From the NCBI GenBank assembly GCA_015060555.1, contig SUYG01000014.1, positions 129,273-193,272 of the forward strand: DNA of 64,000 nt, given 5' to 3'. Shown here piece by piece: positions 16,374 to 25,412 of this stretch (position 1 is the first letter of the stretch; each line of letters starts with the position of its first letter). The notes under the pieces are model-generated. The model saw only the letters and a list, made by a program, of their open reading frames with translations. It made no database searches and had not been told where the DNA came from. Origin of the DNA: Physcousia sp015060555 (lineage in GTDB: Bacteria > Bacteroidota > Bacteroidia > Bacteroidales > Bacteroidaceae). The translations under genes and the position numbers were made by a program.

Positions 16374-17138
16374 ATGAAGCCTGTCTATTTCCTCTCCGAT
16401 GCCCATTTGGGCTGTCTCGCCATCAAGCATGGCCGCACTCAGGAGCGTCGTCTAGTGCGTTTCCTTGACAGTATCAAGGAAAAAGCCGGTGCGGTATATC
16501 TGCTGGGTGACATCTTTGACTTCTGGTATGAGTACAAGTACGTGGTGCCCCGTGGCTACACGCGCCTGCTGGGCAAGCTGAGCGAACTGTCAGATCTGGG
16601 TGTGGAGGTGCATTTCTTCACGGGCAACCACGACATCTGGGCCTTCGACTATCTCTCAAAGGAGTGCGGCGCCATCCTGCATTTCAAGCCCGTCACCATC
16701 GAGATGGGCGACAAAGTCTTCTTCCTGGCTCACGGCGACGGCCTCGGCGACCCCGACCCCAAGTTCAAGTTCCTGCGGTGGCTCTTCCACAACCGCGTGG
16801 CGCAAATCTTCTTCTCTGCCATACACCCCCGCTGGGCTATGCAGCTGGGCCTCACGTGGGCTAAGCATAGCCGCCTGAAACACGAGAAGGAAGACCCGCC
16901 CATCTACCTCGGCGAGGACAAGGAGCACCTGGTGCTCTATGCCAAGGACTACCTGCGCACACATCCCGACGTCAACTTTTTCATCTTCGGCCATCGCCAC
17001 ATCGAGCTCGACCTGATGCTCTCCCGCACCGCTCGTGTCCTCATCCTCGGCGACTGGATCACGCAGTTCACCTATGCCGTCTTCGATGGCAACCAACTAT
17101 GGATGGAGAACTACATCGAGGGCGACACGGAACCCTGA
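16374..17138 (+). CDS. lpxH: UDP-2,3-diacylglucosamine diphosphatase (LpxH-like)
   Basis: The product is a calcineurin-like metallophosphoesterase predicted to hydrolyse UDP-2,3-diacylglucosamine to lipid X in lipid A synthesis, at the cytoplasmic face of the inner membrane. The metal motifs are all present in 254 residues: D-x-H in LSDAHLG (residues 8-14), GDIFDFWYE, GNHD, AHGDG and GHRH. Many Bacteroidetes have this LpxH version. It starts 31 bases after the MIP18-like gene, in a gap filled by a TTTTTCACTTTTCACT repeat. Another phosphoesterase of the same clan is possible, but the fit is good. Confidence 0.85.
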   Translation: MKPVYFLSDAHLGCLAIKHGRTQERRLVRFLDSIKEKAGAVYLLGDIFDFWYEYKYVVPRGYTRLLGKLSELSDLGVEVHFFTGNHDIWAFDYLSKECGAILHFKPVTIEMGDKVFFLAHGDGLGDPDPKFKFLRWLFHNRVAQIFFSAIHPRWAMQLGLTWAKHSRLKHEKEDPPIYLGEDKEHLVLYAKDYLRTHPDVNFFIFGHRHIELDLMLSRTARVLILGDWITQFTYAVFDGNQLWMENYIEGDTEP

Positions 17139-17174
17139 TATATCATCTCTTGAATAAGATTACTATCTTTACGT

Positions 17175-17237
17175 TTTTGCCACTAGTGGCAAAAGGTTTT
17201 CTCACATGTGAGAAAATAGTTTCTCACATGTGAGAAA
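17175..17237. repeat. Cluster of three perfect palindromes
   Basis: TTTTGCCACTAGTGGCAAAA (17175-17194), TTTTCTCACATGTGAGAAAA (17197-17216) and the closely similar TTTCTCACATGTGAGAAA (17220-17237) stand almost back to back. The second and third share an identical core. They could be operators for dimeric regulators or a folded 3' element of the upstream gene. Confidence 0.85.
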
Positions 17238-17685
17238 AAATGATTCTAACGGGTGGCAAGAGCGCGCATAATAATAGGTTTCAGCTGCCACGCTGCAAGG
17301 TCTCAGCTGCCACGCTGGTTGGATCTGCTTTCGCCACACTCTCAAAAAAGTTTGGGACATAGACCTGCAAAGATGTAGAGCCGTTTGGTGTGCCCCCCCT
17401 GTTTTAGGCCGAAACCTACACCTTTTCAGCCTACCTACACCCAAACCTACACCCATATAGCCGATTGATATACAGTTCTTTGTGCCATCGGGGTGTAGAA
17501 GTGTAGGTTTTTTTGTCAAAAAATTCATATTAACGTGAGTTCGGAATACAGTTTTCATCTTGTTAAAGCAGCCGCACTCTTTTACAGAATAATATTCTAA
17601 ATGGGCTGCATATTATAGTTGTATTTAGAATATATACATGCCTGTCTAATATGTAATATGGATTTATTCCATAATTTACATTGTA

Positions 17686-17717
17686 TTTGGTAGATGTTTC
17701 TAATTGCCGTACCTTTG
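17686..17717 (+). promoter_or_regulatory. Bacteroidetes-type promoter before the small peptide gene
   Basis: The -33 box TTTG (17686-17689) and the -7 box TACCTTTG (17710-17717) have a 20-base spacer. The ATG at 17736 follows 18 bases later, so a short leader is expected. Confidence 0.7.
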
Positions 17718-17735
17718 CACCCGGAAAACAACATA

Positions 17736-17903
17736 ATGAAGAAACAGATGATAGCCCTCCACACGCCATACGTTTGTCCCGATGTATATGGGCCGTTGGT
17801 TGTACCTAATAGTAATGTGTCGTTCGAGTTCAATGAATATTACGCATTAATAAAGGAAAGCTGCGGGGTGTGCGGGGCTTTAGTCATCAATTATTATGAG
17901 TGA
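17736..17903 (+). CDS. Possible small protein of 55 residues, unknown
   Basis: The frame MKKQMIALHTPYVCPDVYGP ... CGVCGALVINYYE follows a good promoter. It has three cysteines, one pair as CGVC, and no signal peptide or helix-rich stretch. I do not recognise it. The ATG at 17736 is chosen because an earlier in-frame codon at 17694 lies upstream of the -7 box. The size, the conserved-looking Cys-Gly end and the isolated promoter would fit a modified-peptide precursor, but no maturase lies beside it, so this is only a guess. The SusC gene starts 88 bases downstream. Confidence 0.45.
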   Translation: MKKQMIALHTPYVCPDVYGPLVVPNSNVSFEFNEYYALIKESCGVCGALVINYYE

Positions 17904-17950
17904 TGGCATTATTTTTCCATTTCTCATATACTCATTTAATATATTATCTG

Positions 17951-17958
17951 TATATTTG
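17951..17958 (+). promoter_or_regulatory. Possible -7 box for the SusC gene
   Basis: The sequence TATATTTG fits TAnnTTTG and lies 33 bases before the ATG at 17992. No clear -33 box is visible, so this site is weaker than the others. Confidence 0.4.
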
Positions 17959-17991
17959 CACCCAAATAGCAAACTCAATACGACAACGATA

Positions 17992-20900
17992 ATGATCAGA
18001 CAAATAGCGGAGGGAATCTTCGTGGCCCTTCTCTTGTGCTGGGCAACAGACGCTGCCGCACAGGATAAGAAGGAGGAGAATCCTACGGCGGTTCCCATGC
18101 AGAGCGTGACGCCACAGCGCCCCACCACGATTGCTGCGGATCAGCTGTTGGTGACAGGCGTCATCAAGGACACGCAGGGCGAGACGTTGCCCGGCGCCAA
18201 TATCCGTGTGCGCGAGACGAAGGCGGGAGCCGTGGCCGATGCCGACGGTAAGTTCACGCTGGCCGTGCCCAAGGGGCAGGCCATCACGGTGGACTTCTCC
18301 TATGTGGGCATGAAGCCTGTCACCAAACGCTACGACGGCAAGAAGAACTACACCAGTCAGGTCATCGTGCTCACCGAGAGCGGCGAGATGGAGGAGGTGG
18401 TCGTCACGGGCCTCTTCGACTACAAGTCCTCTACGTTCACGGGTTCCACGGCCAGCTACTCGCAGGAGGAACTGAAGATGGTGGGCAACAGCAATGTGCT
18501 GAAGATTGTACAGTCGCTGGACCCCTCCTTCGTGGTGGATATGAACAGCGTGATGGGTAGCAACCCTAACTACATGGCGGACATCACCATCCGCGGCAAT
18601 GCCTCCTTCGCAGGCCTGCAGGGCGAGTACAGCGGCAACCCCAACGCACCGCTCTTCATCCTCGACGGCTTCGAGGCATCGCAGCAGCAGATCTTCGACC
18701 TCGACATCAACCGCATCAAGAGTGTGACCATCCTGAAGGACGGTGCCGCCAAGGCCATCTACGGCTCTAAGGCCAGCAACGGCGTTATCGTCGTGGAGAC
18801 CATCCTGCCTGAGGCAGGGCGTCTGCGCATCACCTACAGCGGCGACCTCAACATCGAAGTCCCCGACCTGACGAGCTACGACCTGACGAATGCCACTGAG
18901 AAGCTCGAGGTGGAGCGGTTGGCTGGGCGCTACTCATCCATGTCGCCCTACAACCAAGCACTGCTCGACGAGATGTACAACCGCACCGCCACGGCCGTGG
19001 CCCGCGGCGTGGACACCTACTGGCTGTCACAGCCCCTGCGCACCGGCGTCGGCCACAAGCACACGGCTTACGTGGAGGGTGGCAGCGAGGAGATGCGTTA
19101 CTCGGCCAATATTATGTATAATAATGTGGCGGGCGTGATGAAGAAGTCCGACCGCACCACCATTGCCGGAAGCATTAACCTCAGCTATCGCTACAAGCAG
19201 TGGATGTTCCGCAACCAGCTGACCGTCACTGGCAATCGCGCCGACGACAGCCCCTATGGCACCTTCTCCGACTACACTGGCGTGAACCCCTACTTCTCGC
19301 CCACGGATGAGTTCGGCAACACGCAAAAGATCCTCGGCACCTTCACGGCACCCGGTGCCAGCAGCAGTACGCGGACCTACTACAACCCGCTCTACAACGC
19401 GGAGATCGGCACCAAGAACTTCTCGAAATACACGGAGGTAGTGGAGAACTTCTACCTCGAATACCGCCCCATCACCGACCTGCGCTTCACGGCACGACTG
19501 GGCTTCACGCATCAGAACAACAAACGTGAGGACTTCTACCCGGGCGACCACACGCGATTCACGGAATGGACGGGCGAGCGCTACTTCCAACGCGGCAGCT
19601 ACTACATCGCCAACGGCGAGACGAACAGCCTGAACATCGACGTCACAGGTAACTATTCCCACACCTGGAACAAGCACATGCTGCTGGCCAATGCCGCCTA
19701 CTCGCTGCAGACATCCAACGGCAGCACCGAGGGTATGACAGCCTGGGGCTTCCTCAACAACCACGTCGATTACATCACCTTCGCCAAGCAGTATGCCGAG
19801 GGCGGCAAGCCCTCTGGCTCCGAGACCACCACGCGCTCGCTGGGTATCACGGGTGCTGCCAACTATAGCTACGATGAGCGCTATCTGGCCGATGTCAGCC
19901 TGCGCTTCAACGGCTCCTCCGTCTTCGGCAGCGACAACCGCTGGGGTACCTTCTGGAGTGCCGGCGTGGGTTGGAACCTCCATAAGGAGCACTTCATGGA
20001 GAAGGCCACGTGGCTGACGCTGTGTAAGTTCCGCGTGACCTATGGCCTCACGGGCAACCAGAACTTCTCGCCCTATCAGTCCAAGGCTACGTATAAGTTC
20101 TACGACAACATCATCTACGGCAACATCTCCGGTGCCTACCTCATGGGGATGCCTAACCCCAACCTGAAGTGGCAGCAGACGGGCGACTTCACCGTGGGTC
20201 TCGACCTCGGGCTGTGGAAACGCCTGAATGTGCGCTTCGACTACTACAACAGCCGCACCTACGATGCCCTCATCGCCATGACCATCCCCACGTCCACAGG
20301 TTTCAACACTTACATGGAGAACCTGGGCAATGTGCAGAACCGCGGCATCGAGGCCACGCTGAACTGGCGCTTCTTCCAGAAAGGACAGTCCTACATGAGC
20401 CTCACGGGCAGCATCGCGCATAATGTCAACAAGGTCACCGACATCAGCGATGCCCTCAGCAGCTTCAACCACGACCAGGACGCACAGAACACCACGTCGC
20501 CCATCATCCGCTACGAGGAGGGACAGTCCATGACGGCCATCTGGGCAGTGCAGTCGCTCGGCATCGACCCCGCCACGGGTCGCGAGCTGTTCCGCAAGAA
20601 GGACGGCACTACCACTTTCACCTACACCACCGATGACTACATCATCGCAGGCGACGCTAACCCCAAGGTGCACGGCACCTTCGGCTTCAATGGCGAGTAC
20701 AAGGGCATCGGCCTGAGCCTGCTCTTCAGCTATCAGCTGGGTGGCGACTACTACAACCAGACGCTCGTTGATCGCGTGGAGAACGTAGATATTGCCAACA
20801 ATGTCGATCGCCGCGTCTTCAGCGACACCTGGAACAACCCCGGCGATGTGGCCCTCTACAAGCACATCTCCTCGACGCCCTCCACGACCTACGCCTCCAC

Positions 20901-21117
20901 GCGCTTCATCCAGCGCAACAATATGCTCGACCTCACCAGCCTCTCCGCCTACTACGACTTCAAGAACTGCGCATGGCTGCGCCGTGCAGGCCTGGAGCGT
21001 CTGCGTGTGACAGCCTACATGAACGATGTCTTCCACCTCTCCACCATCAAGGCAGAGCGCGGTCTCGGCTACCCCTACGCCCGCACATTCTCACTCTCGG
21101 TGACGGCGACGTTATAG
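17992..21117 (+). CDS. SusC/RagA-type TonB-linked outer membrane transporter
   Basis: This outer-membrane beta-barrel imports large nutrients with a SusD partner, powered by TonB. The ATG at 17992 gives the signal peptide MIRQIAEGIFVALLLCWATDAAAQ; the open frame begins at 17896, but the earlier part contains the putative -7 box. In 1041 residues there is a carboxypeptidase-like domain (VTGVIKDTQGETLPGANIRV, about residues 54-130) and a TonB-box-like segment EEVVVTGLF. A plug domain follows (LKDGAAKAIYGSKASNGVI), and then a long barrel ending in aromatic-rich strands. The substrate is not evident; no glycosidase is in this locus. Confidence 0.95.
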   Translation: MIRQIAEGIFVALLLCWATDAAAQDKKEENPTAVPMQSVTPQRPTTIAADQLLVTGVIKDTQGETLPGANIRVRETKAGAVADADGKFTLAVPKGQAITVDFSYVGMKPVTKRYDGKKNYTSQVIVLTESGEMEEVVVTGLFDYKSSTFTGSTASYSQEELKMVGNSNVLKIVQSLDPSFVVDMNSVMGSNPNYMADITIRGNASFAGLQGEYSGNPNAPLFILDGFEASQQQIFDLDINRIKSVTILKDGAAKAIYGSKASNGVIVVETILPEAGRLRITYSGDLNIEVPDLTSYDLTNATEKLEVERLAGRYSSMSPYNQALLDEMYNRTATAVARGVDTYWLSQPLRTGVGHKHTAYVEGGSEEMRYSANIMYNNVAGVMKKSDRTTIAGSINLSYRYKQWMFRNQLTVTGNRADDSPYGTFSDYTGVNPYFSPTDEFGNTQKILGTFTAPGASSSTRTYYNPLYNAEIGTKNFSKYTEVVENFYLEYRPITDLRFTARLGFTHQNNKREDFYPGDHTRFTEWTGERYFQRGSYYIANGETNSLNIDVTGNYSHTWNKHMLLANAAYSLQTSNGSTEGMTAWGFLNNHVDYITFAKQYAEGGKPSGSETTTRSLGITGAANYSYDERYLADVSLRFNGSSVFGSDNRWGTFWSAGVGWNLHKEHFMEKATWLTLCKFRVTYGLTGNQNFSPYQSKATYKFYDNIIYGNISGAYLMGMPNPNLKWQQTGDFTVGLDLGLWKRLNVRFDYYNSRTYDALIAMTIPTSTGFNTYMENLGNVQNRGIEATLNWRFFQKGQSYMSLTGSIAHNVNKVTDISDALSSFNHDQDAQNTTSPIIRYEEGQSMTAIWAVQSLGIDPATGRELFRKKDGTTTFTYTTDDYIIAGDANPKVHGTFGFNGEYKGIGLSLLFSYQLGGDYYNQTLVDRVENVDIANNVDRRVFSDTWNNPGDVALYKHISSTPSTTYASTRFIQRNNMLDLTSLSAYYDFKNCAWLRRAGLERLRVTAYMNDVFHLSTIKAERGLGYPYARTFSLSVTATL

Positions 21118-21160
21118 ACCCTCCCCCCTGCCCCTCCCTTGCAGGGCGGGGAGTAATTAC
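21117..21160. repeat. G/C-rich palindrome, left member of an inverted pair
   Basis: CCCCCTGCCCCTCCC and the following GGGCGGGGAG form a palindrome immediately after the SusC stop. Its reverse complement closely matches the copy at 21216-21257 inside the SusD gene. Confidence 0.8.
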
Positions 21161-21184
21161 AAATCAAGAAAGAAAATATATAAA

Positions 21185-22660
21185 ATGAACAAAATAAAGA
21201 CGTATTTGCAAAGGTGTTTACTCCCCTCCATACAAGGGAGGGGCAGGGGGGTGGGTCTGCTGCTCCTCGCGCTCATTCTGAGCGCCTGCAACTCCTGGCT
21301 CGACGTGCAACCCCGCTCGCAGGTTGAGGACTCGGAGCTCTTCGAGACGGAGAGTGGTTTCAAGGAGGCGCTGGCAGGTGTCTATTCCTCGATGGTCTCC
21401 TCCAAGACTTATGCCAAGGAACTCACGTTCGGCTTCATGGGTGTCCTCGGGCGCGAATGGGACTATTTCAGCCAGAGCCAGTATGAGGATGCCGACATCT
21501 ACAACTACGAGGCCACCTATCCCACCAACTACATCAGCGGCATCTGGGCCAACAACTACAGCGGCATCACCAATGCCAACAACCTGCTGGCACACATCGA
21601 TGACCACCGCAATGTCTTTTCACCCGACAACTACAACGTCATCAAGGGCGAGGCACTGGCACTGCGCGCCTTCCTGCACTTCGACCTCCTGCGCTGCTTC
21701 GGCGTCAGCTATGCCGTGAACCCCGACCAGCCGTCCATCCCCTACTGCACAGCCCTCAGCTACCGCGTCTTTCCGCAGCTCACCGTGCGGCAGGTGGCAG
21801 AGTCCGTGTTGCGTGACCTGGCAGCCGCCGAGGCGCTGCTGAAGGACAGCGACCCCATCAAGACAGGGCGCGAGATCACGGAGTCCGTTGACAACGGCTA
21901 TCTCCTGGACCGCCAGATACATCTCAACTACTATGCTGTCAAGGGACTGCAGGCACGTGTGTATATGTGGACCGGTCAGTATGCCGAAGCGCTGGCGGCA
22001 GCCGATGAGGTCATTGCATCCGAGAAGTTCCCTTGGGCCACAGGCACCGCCCTGCAGGCAGGCACCGACCGCTCCTTCGCCACCGAACAGCTCTTCGCCC
22101 TCAACAACCTGACGCTGAAGGCTGACATCGCCGACGTGTACTTCTCCGAAGGCACCTCCAACAGCTTCGCCATCACGCGCGACCGCCTGCTCGAATACTA
22201 CGACCGCGCCACCCGCGACTACCGCTACACCTTCTCTTTCAAGAACGGTACAGGCTCCCTCGCCAGCAACCGCTACCTGCGCAAGTTTGACGAGGCGTCG
22301 GGCGGCGAATTCTATAACAATAAGATGCCCTTGATGCGCGTCGCGGAGATGTTCCTCATCCGCTGCGAGGTGCAGTATCGCCAAGGCGAGGCCGACAAGG
22401 CACTGGCGACGCTCAACGATGTGCGCGTGGCACGTAACCTCACGCGCCTCACACGTCAGCCCGACGATTTCCTGCTGGAACTCATTCGCGAGTACCGCCG
22501 CGAGTTCCTGGGCGAGGGACAGCTCTTCTTCCTCTACAAACGACTGAACCGCACCGAAATCCTCTACTATCCCGAGGTGGATGCTGTGGCCGAGAAACTC
22601 TACACCTTCCCCCTGCCCATCTCCGAGACAGAGGCGGCAGAGAGGGAGAAAAATAAGTGA
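21185..22660 (+). CDS. SusD/RagB-type nutrient-binding lipoprotein
   Basis: This surface lipoprotein caps the SusC barrel. The 491 residues start MNKIKTYLQRCLLPSIQGRG, then a hydrophobic run and the lipobox LSAC at about residue 36. NSWLDVQPRSQVEDSELF and the TPR-like fold with AGVYSSM, GEALALRAFLHFDLLRCFG and the C-terminal LIREYRREFLGEGQ-FFLYKRLNR are family hallmarks. Part of the signal peptide (about residues 12-24) is encoded by a G/C-rich palindromic repeat. It follows SusC by 67 bases. Confidence 0.95.
   Translation: MNKIKTYLQRCLLPSIQGRGRGVGLLLLALILSACNSWLDVQPRSQVEDSELFETESGFKEALAGVYSSMVSSKTYAKELTFGFMGVLGREWDYFSQSQYEDADIYNYEATYPTNYISGIWANNYSGITNANNLLAHIDDHRNVFSPDNYNVIKGEALALRAFLHFDLLRCFGVSYAVNPDQPSIPYCTALSYRVFPQLTVRQVAESVLRDLAAAEALLKDSDPIKTGREITESVDNGYLLDRQIHLNYYAVKGLQARVYMWTGQYAEALAAADEVIASEKFPWATGTALQAGTDRSFATEQLFALNNLTLKADIADVYFSEGTSNSFAITRDRLLEYYDRATRDYRYTFSFKNGTGSLASNRYLRKFDEASGGEFYNNKMPLMRVAEMFLIRCEVQYRQGEADKALATLNDVRVARNLTRLTRQPDDFLLELIREYRREFLGEGQLFFLYKRLNRTEILYYPEVDAVAEKLYTFPLPISETEAAEREKNK
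21216..21257. repeat. G/C-rich palindrome within the SusD signal-peptide codons
   Basis: CTCCCCTCCATACAAGGGAG followed by GGGCAGGGGGGTGGG is read in frame as LLPSIQGRGRGVG. It is the inverted partner of the copy at 21117-21160. Confidence 0.8.
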
Positions 22661-22716
22661 GGAATGAAAAGTGAAAAATGAAAAATGAAAAATGAAAAGT
22701 GAGAGAGTGAAAAGTT
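22661..22716 (+). repeat. Tandem GTGAAAAATGAAAA-type repeats
   Basis: Imperfect 7-base units of the type AATGAAA/AGTGAAA run through the gap after the SusD gene. They are the reverse complement of the TTTTCACT words in the next gene. Confidence 0.8.
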
Positions 22717-22826
22717 AAAAATAATAGTTTCTTCTAAATATATGAATCGTCAACAAACATATAAGAAAAGGTGTGAGAGCTCAGTGAAAGGTAATTCTTA
22801 TTTTTCACTTTTCACTCTTTCATTTT
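22717..22826 (+). repeat. Duplicated leader and signal-peptide segment, copy 1
   Basis: About 110 bases, from AAAAATAATAGTTTCTT through the ATG to the TTTTCACTCTTTCA signal-peptide codons, match 23610-23720 with few changes. Confidence 0.85.
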
Positions 22827-23584
22827 TAACTCTCGCCATCATGGCGAGTTGTTCCCAAGAGTCCGTGCCGACCTACGACACGAGCGAGTCGCGCCTCAAT
22901 ATCTGGGTAGGAACGGCCGCCGGCATCGTCTATGAGTCGGTGTCGTACAACTACTCCTACGCCTACGAGGAGGGCACCGTTCCCTTCTACGCACAGATCA
23001 CCGGTGTGCCGGCCGACCACGACCGCACTTTCCGCCTCGAACCCTTTGGCCCGGCGGCGGTACAGGTGGCCCCTACCGTGCGCGTCGAGGACTTCGTCAT
23101 CAAGGCGGGTGCCATCGGTGGCACCTTCCAGTTGCATCTGAACACGCAGTTGCTGCCAGACCCCTCGCTCTTCACCGAGAAGGAGGACACGGTGCGGTTC
23201 CGCATGGTCCCCAACGACGAGTTCCTGCTGGGCACCGAGAAGCATCAGGAGTTTACCATCATCGTCAAGAACTTCCTCTCGAAGCCCGACAACTGGGACC
23301 GCGTGCCAACACGCAACGACATGCTGATATTCAAGCCCCTGAAGGACTTCTTCGGCGACTACAGCCGCGTGAAATACCAGTTCATGATTCAGGTGCTGGG
23401 CCTCGTCGATTTCCAGATTCAAGCCAGCATGGCCTCGCTGCCTGCCTACGTCGAAGAGACGAACACGGTCTCCACAACCTACGCCAATCAGCTGGTGCAG
23501 AAGATGCAGCAGGCGCTCGCCGAATACAACGCCACGCACGACACACCGCTCACGGATGAGTACGGATATGCGGTGGTATTCTAA
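22742..23584 (+). CDS. DUF4843-family lipoprotein
   Basis: This 280-residue protein matches the DUF4843 family regularly found after SusC/SusD pairs. It starts MNRQQTYKKRC, then a hydrophobic YFSLFTLSFLTLAIMASC ending in a lipobox. The mature part has the features of the family (RLNIWVGTAAGIVYESVSYN, TVRFRMVPNDEFLLG, PDNWDRVP). The function is unknown; it is thought to be a surface or periplasmic accessory of the Sus system. The 5' leader and signal peptide are nearly identical to those of the next gene. Confidence 0.88.
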   Translation: MNRQQTYKKRCESSVKGNSYFSLFTLSFLTLAIMASCSQESVPTYDTSESRLNIWVGTAAGIVYESVSYNYSYAYEEGTVPFYAQITGVPADHDRTFRLEPFGPAAVQVAPTVRVEDFVIKAGAIGGTFQLHLNTQLLPDPSLFTEKEDTVRFRMVPNDEFLLGTEKHQEFTIIVKNFLSKPDNWDRVPTRNDMLIFKPLKDFFGDYSRVKYQFMIQVLGLVDFQIQASMASLPAYVEETNTVSTTYANQLVQKMQQALAEYNATHDTPLTDEYGYAVVF

Positions 23585-23609
23585 ATGAAAAGTTAAGGAG
23601 TGAAAAGTG

Positions 23610-23720
23610 AAAAATAATAGTTTCTTCCGAATATATGAATCGTCAACAAACATATAAGAAAAGATGTAAGAGCCAAGTGAAAAGTATATCTTATTTTTCA
23701 CTTTTCACTCTTTCACTTTT
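23610..23720 (+). repeat. Duplicated leader and signal-peptide segment, copy 2
   Basis: This is the second copy of the segment at 22717-22826. It covers the leader, the start MNRQQTYKKRC and the hydrophobic core of the PKD-like lipoprotein gene. Confidence 0.85.
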
Positions 23721-25296
23721 CACTTTAATTCTGGCGAGCTGCTATGCCGACAAGGGCAACTACGACTACCACGAGGTGGATCGGGTGAGCATCGACACCA
23801 CGGGGACGGGCATCCGTGCCTCCTACACCCTCACGCGGTTTGATGTCCTCGACATCGAGCCTAACGTGTTCTTCAACGGCGAGAAGGTGACAGAAGAGAG
23901 TGCTGCACCGCTCACCTACCAGTGGACGCTCTTTAGCGCTGTGTCGGGCGCTGGAGGCAGCAACCAGATTGACACCTTGTCGAACGAGCGCCATCTCGTG
24001 GCACCCATCAACCGCACCGGCGGCAACTATATGGCACAGCTCACCGTCACCAACACCAACGACGGCCTGCGCCAGTTCTTCCGCGTCCACGTGACAGTCA
24101 GCGAAGCGCTCGATGGCGGATGGATGGTCCTCTACGAAAGGGCCGACCGCCCAGGCTACTCAGACCTCGCACTCGTCCTCAACCCGTGGACGAAGAGCAA
24201 CTTCACCGACAATCGCTGCCACACCAACCTCTACGAGGTCACCAATCTGGAACCCCTGCGCGGAAAACCTATCCGCTGCTTCGTCGTCGCCATGTCGCTG
24301 ATGTCGCATAACTACGTGGGGCTGTGCACCGACTACACCCTCGTGGGCGTCACCGACACGGGTATCGAGAAGGCCATGTCCTTCGAGAACTTCTTCACCG
24401 AGGCCCCAGCTACGATGGCCCCCAGCTGGTACGGTCACCATGGCAATGGAGGCATGTCCGGGCAGAACTCTGAAGTCCTCATTAATAATAATAAGGTATA
24501 TACAAACCTCTACTACAACAGCGCCTCGGCTGACCGCGAGAGCCAGTTCGGCGTTGCCAAGTTCGCCGACGGCATGGGCGAGCTGGCAGCATGGAATGCC
24601 GAGCTGCCGGCCACACTGAACTACGGTGTGATTGTCTATGACCAGACCAACAAATGCTTCCGCTACACCGCCTTTGAGAGCGCACGCTTCGAGGCTTTCG
24701 GCGAGCAGAACATGGAGATTGCCGCCTTCGATGTCAACAACACGGGCATGACGCTCGTCATGGGCGACTGGGGCACGGGCGCTTCACGCATGCAGGCTTT
24801 CGACTACCTCATCATGGCCGATGGCATCTCGCGCAAGCTGGCCGTCGCCAATTTCTCCGCCTCTTCGCCCGACGATGAGGCCATCGGCGTGGGGCTCTAC
24901 GACATGACAACCCTATGCCCCTACATCACCGCGGCCACCTCGATGGCGGCCAGCAATGTGGGCGGTTACATCTACTACGCTGCCGGAAACACCCTCTACA
25001 ACTTCGCCTATGAGAGCGGACTGCCGGCTGAGGAAGCGTGGACAGCACCCTCGGGCGATGAGGTCATCACCTGTGTGCGCATCCAGAAGTACTACAACAC
25101 CATCTACAGCGCCGGGATGATGATCAATGCCGACAACCTCGTTCACATCGCCACATGGAATGAGAAAACGAAGCAGGGACACCTCTATCAGTACATCATC
25201 AATGCTGCCAGCGGTGACATCGACACCACCACCTCCTACGACTACCCGATTCCAGGCCGCGTGAAGGATATGGCGTGGAAGTTCTCAATGAACTAG
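23635..25296 (+). CDS. PKD-like-family lipoprotein
   Basis: This 553-residue protein belongs to the PKD-like lipoprotein family that accompanies DUF4843 proteins in Sus-type loci. The signal peptide (YFSLFTLSLFTLILASC, lipobox at about residue 36) is largely made of TTTTCACT repeat codons. An Ig-like region follows (about 45-165: PLTYQWTLFSAVSG, GNYMAQLTVTNTNDGLRQFF), then a large beta-propeller-like C-terminal part with repeats of short strands. It starts 50 bases after the DUF4843 gene. Ligand unknown. Confidence 0.86.
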   Translation: MNRQQTYKKRCKSQVKSISYFSLFTLSLFTLILASCYADKGNYDYHEVDRVSIDTTGTGIRASYTLTRFDVLDIEPNVFFNGEKVTEESAAPLTYQWTLFSAVSGAGGSNQIDTLSNERHLVAPINRTGGNYMAQLTVTNTNDGLRQFFRVHVTVSEALDGGWMVLYERADRPGYSDLALVLNPWTKSNFTDNRCHTNLYEVTNLEPLRGKPIRCFVVAMSLMSHNYVGLCTDYTLVGVTDTGIEKAMSFENFFTEAPATMAPSWYGHHGNGGMSGQNSEVLINNNKVYTNLYYNSASADRESQFGVAKFADGMGELAAWNAELPATLNYGVIVYDQTNKCFRYTAFESARFEAFGEQNMEIAAFDVNNTGMTLVMGDWGTGASRMQAFDYLIMADGISRKLAVANFSASSPDDEAIGVGLYDMTTLCPYITAATSMAASNVGGYIYYAAGNTLYNFAYESGLPAEEAWTAPSGDEVITCVRIQKYYNTIYSAGMMINADNLVHIATWNEKTKQGHLYQYIINAASGDIDTTTSYDYPIPGRVKDMAWKFSMN

Positions 25297-25340
25297 GACT
25301 CTCCCCCCGCCCCTCCCTAAGCAGGGAGGGGAGTGGTTAC
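25297..25340. repeat. G/C-rich palindrome, left member of the second inverted pair
   Basis: CCCCGCCCCTCCCTAAGCAG followed by GGAGGGGAGTGG begins at the stop of the PKD-like gene. Its reverse complement matches 25456-25498. Confidence 0.8.
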
Positions 25341-25412
25341 CAAACGTTAATGAACTTTAGAAAAGAAATATTATCAAACATATAACATACATTAAATAAA
25401 TCCATTACGACA

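Larger units (their letters stand above)
17139..17735. other. Gene-free region with palindromes, direct repeats and a possible terminator
   Basis: No convincing coding sequence is seen in about 600 bases. There are three perfect palindromes (17175-17194, 17197-17216, 17220-17237). There is a 15-base direct repeat TCAGCTGCCACGCTG at 17281-17295 and 17303-17317. Repeated AAACCTACACC words (17412, 17443) have inverted partners at 17491-17510, followed by seven T. The last pair could form a terminator-like hairpin. A minus-strand frame at 17202-17558 covers these repeats and is probably not a gene. Confidence 0.7.

Noticed and set aside
17202..17558. A 118-codon minus-strand frame in the gene-free region
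   Set aside because: It is made entirely of palindromes and direct repeats, and I see no start signals; more likely noncoding.
19027..21036. A 669-codon minus-strand frame opposite the SusC gene
   Set aside because: It has no signal peptide or domain features, and the plus strand encodes a clear SusC protein.
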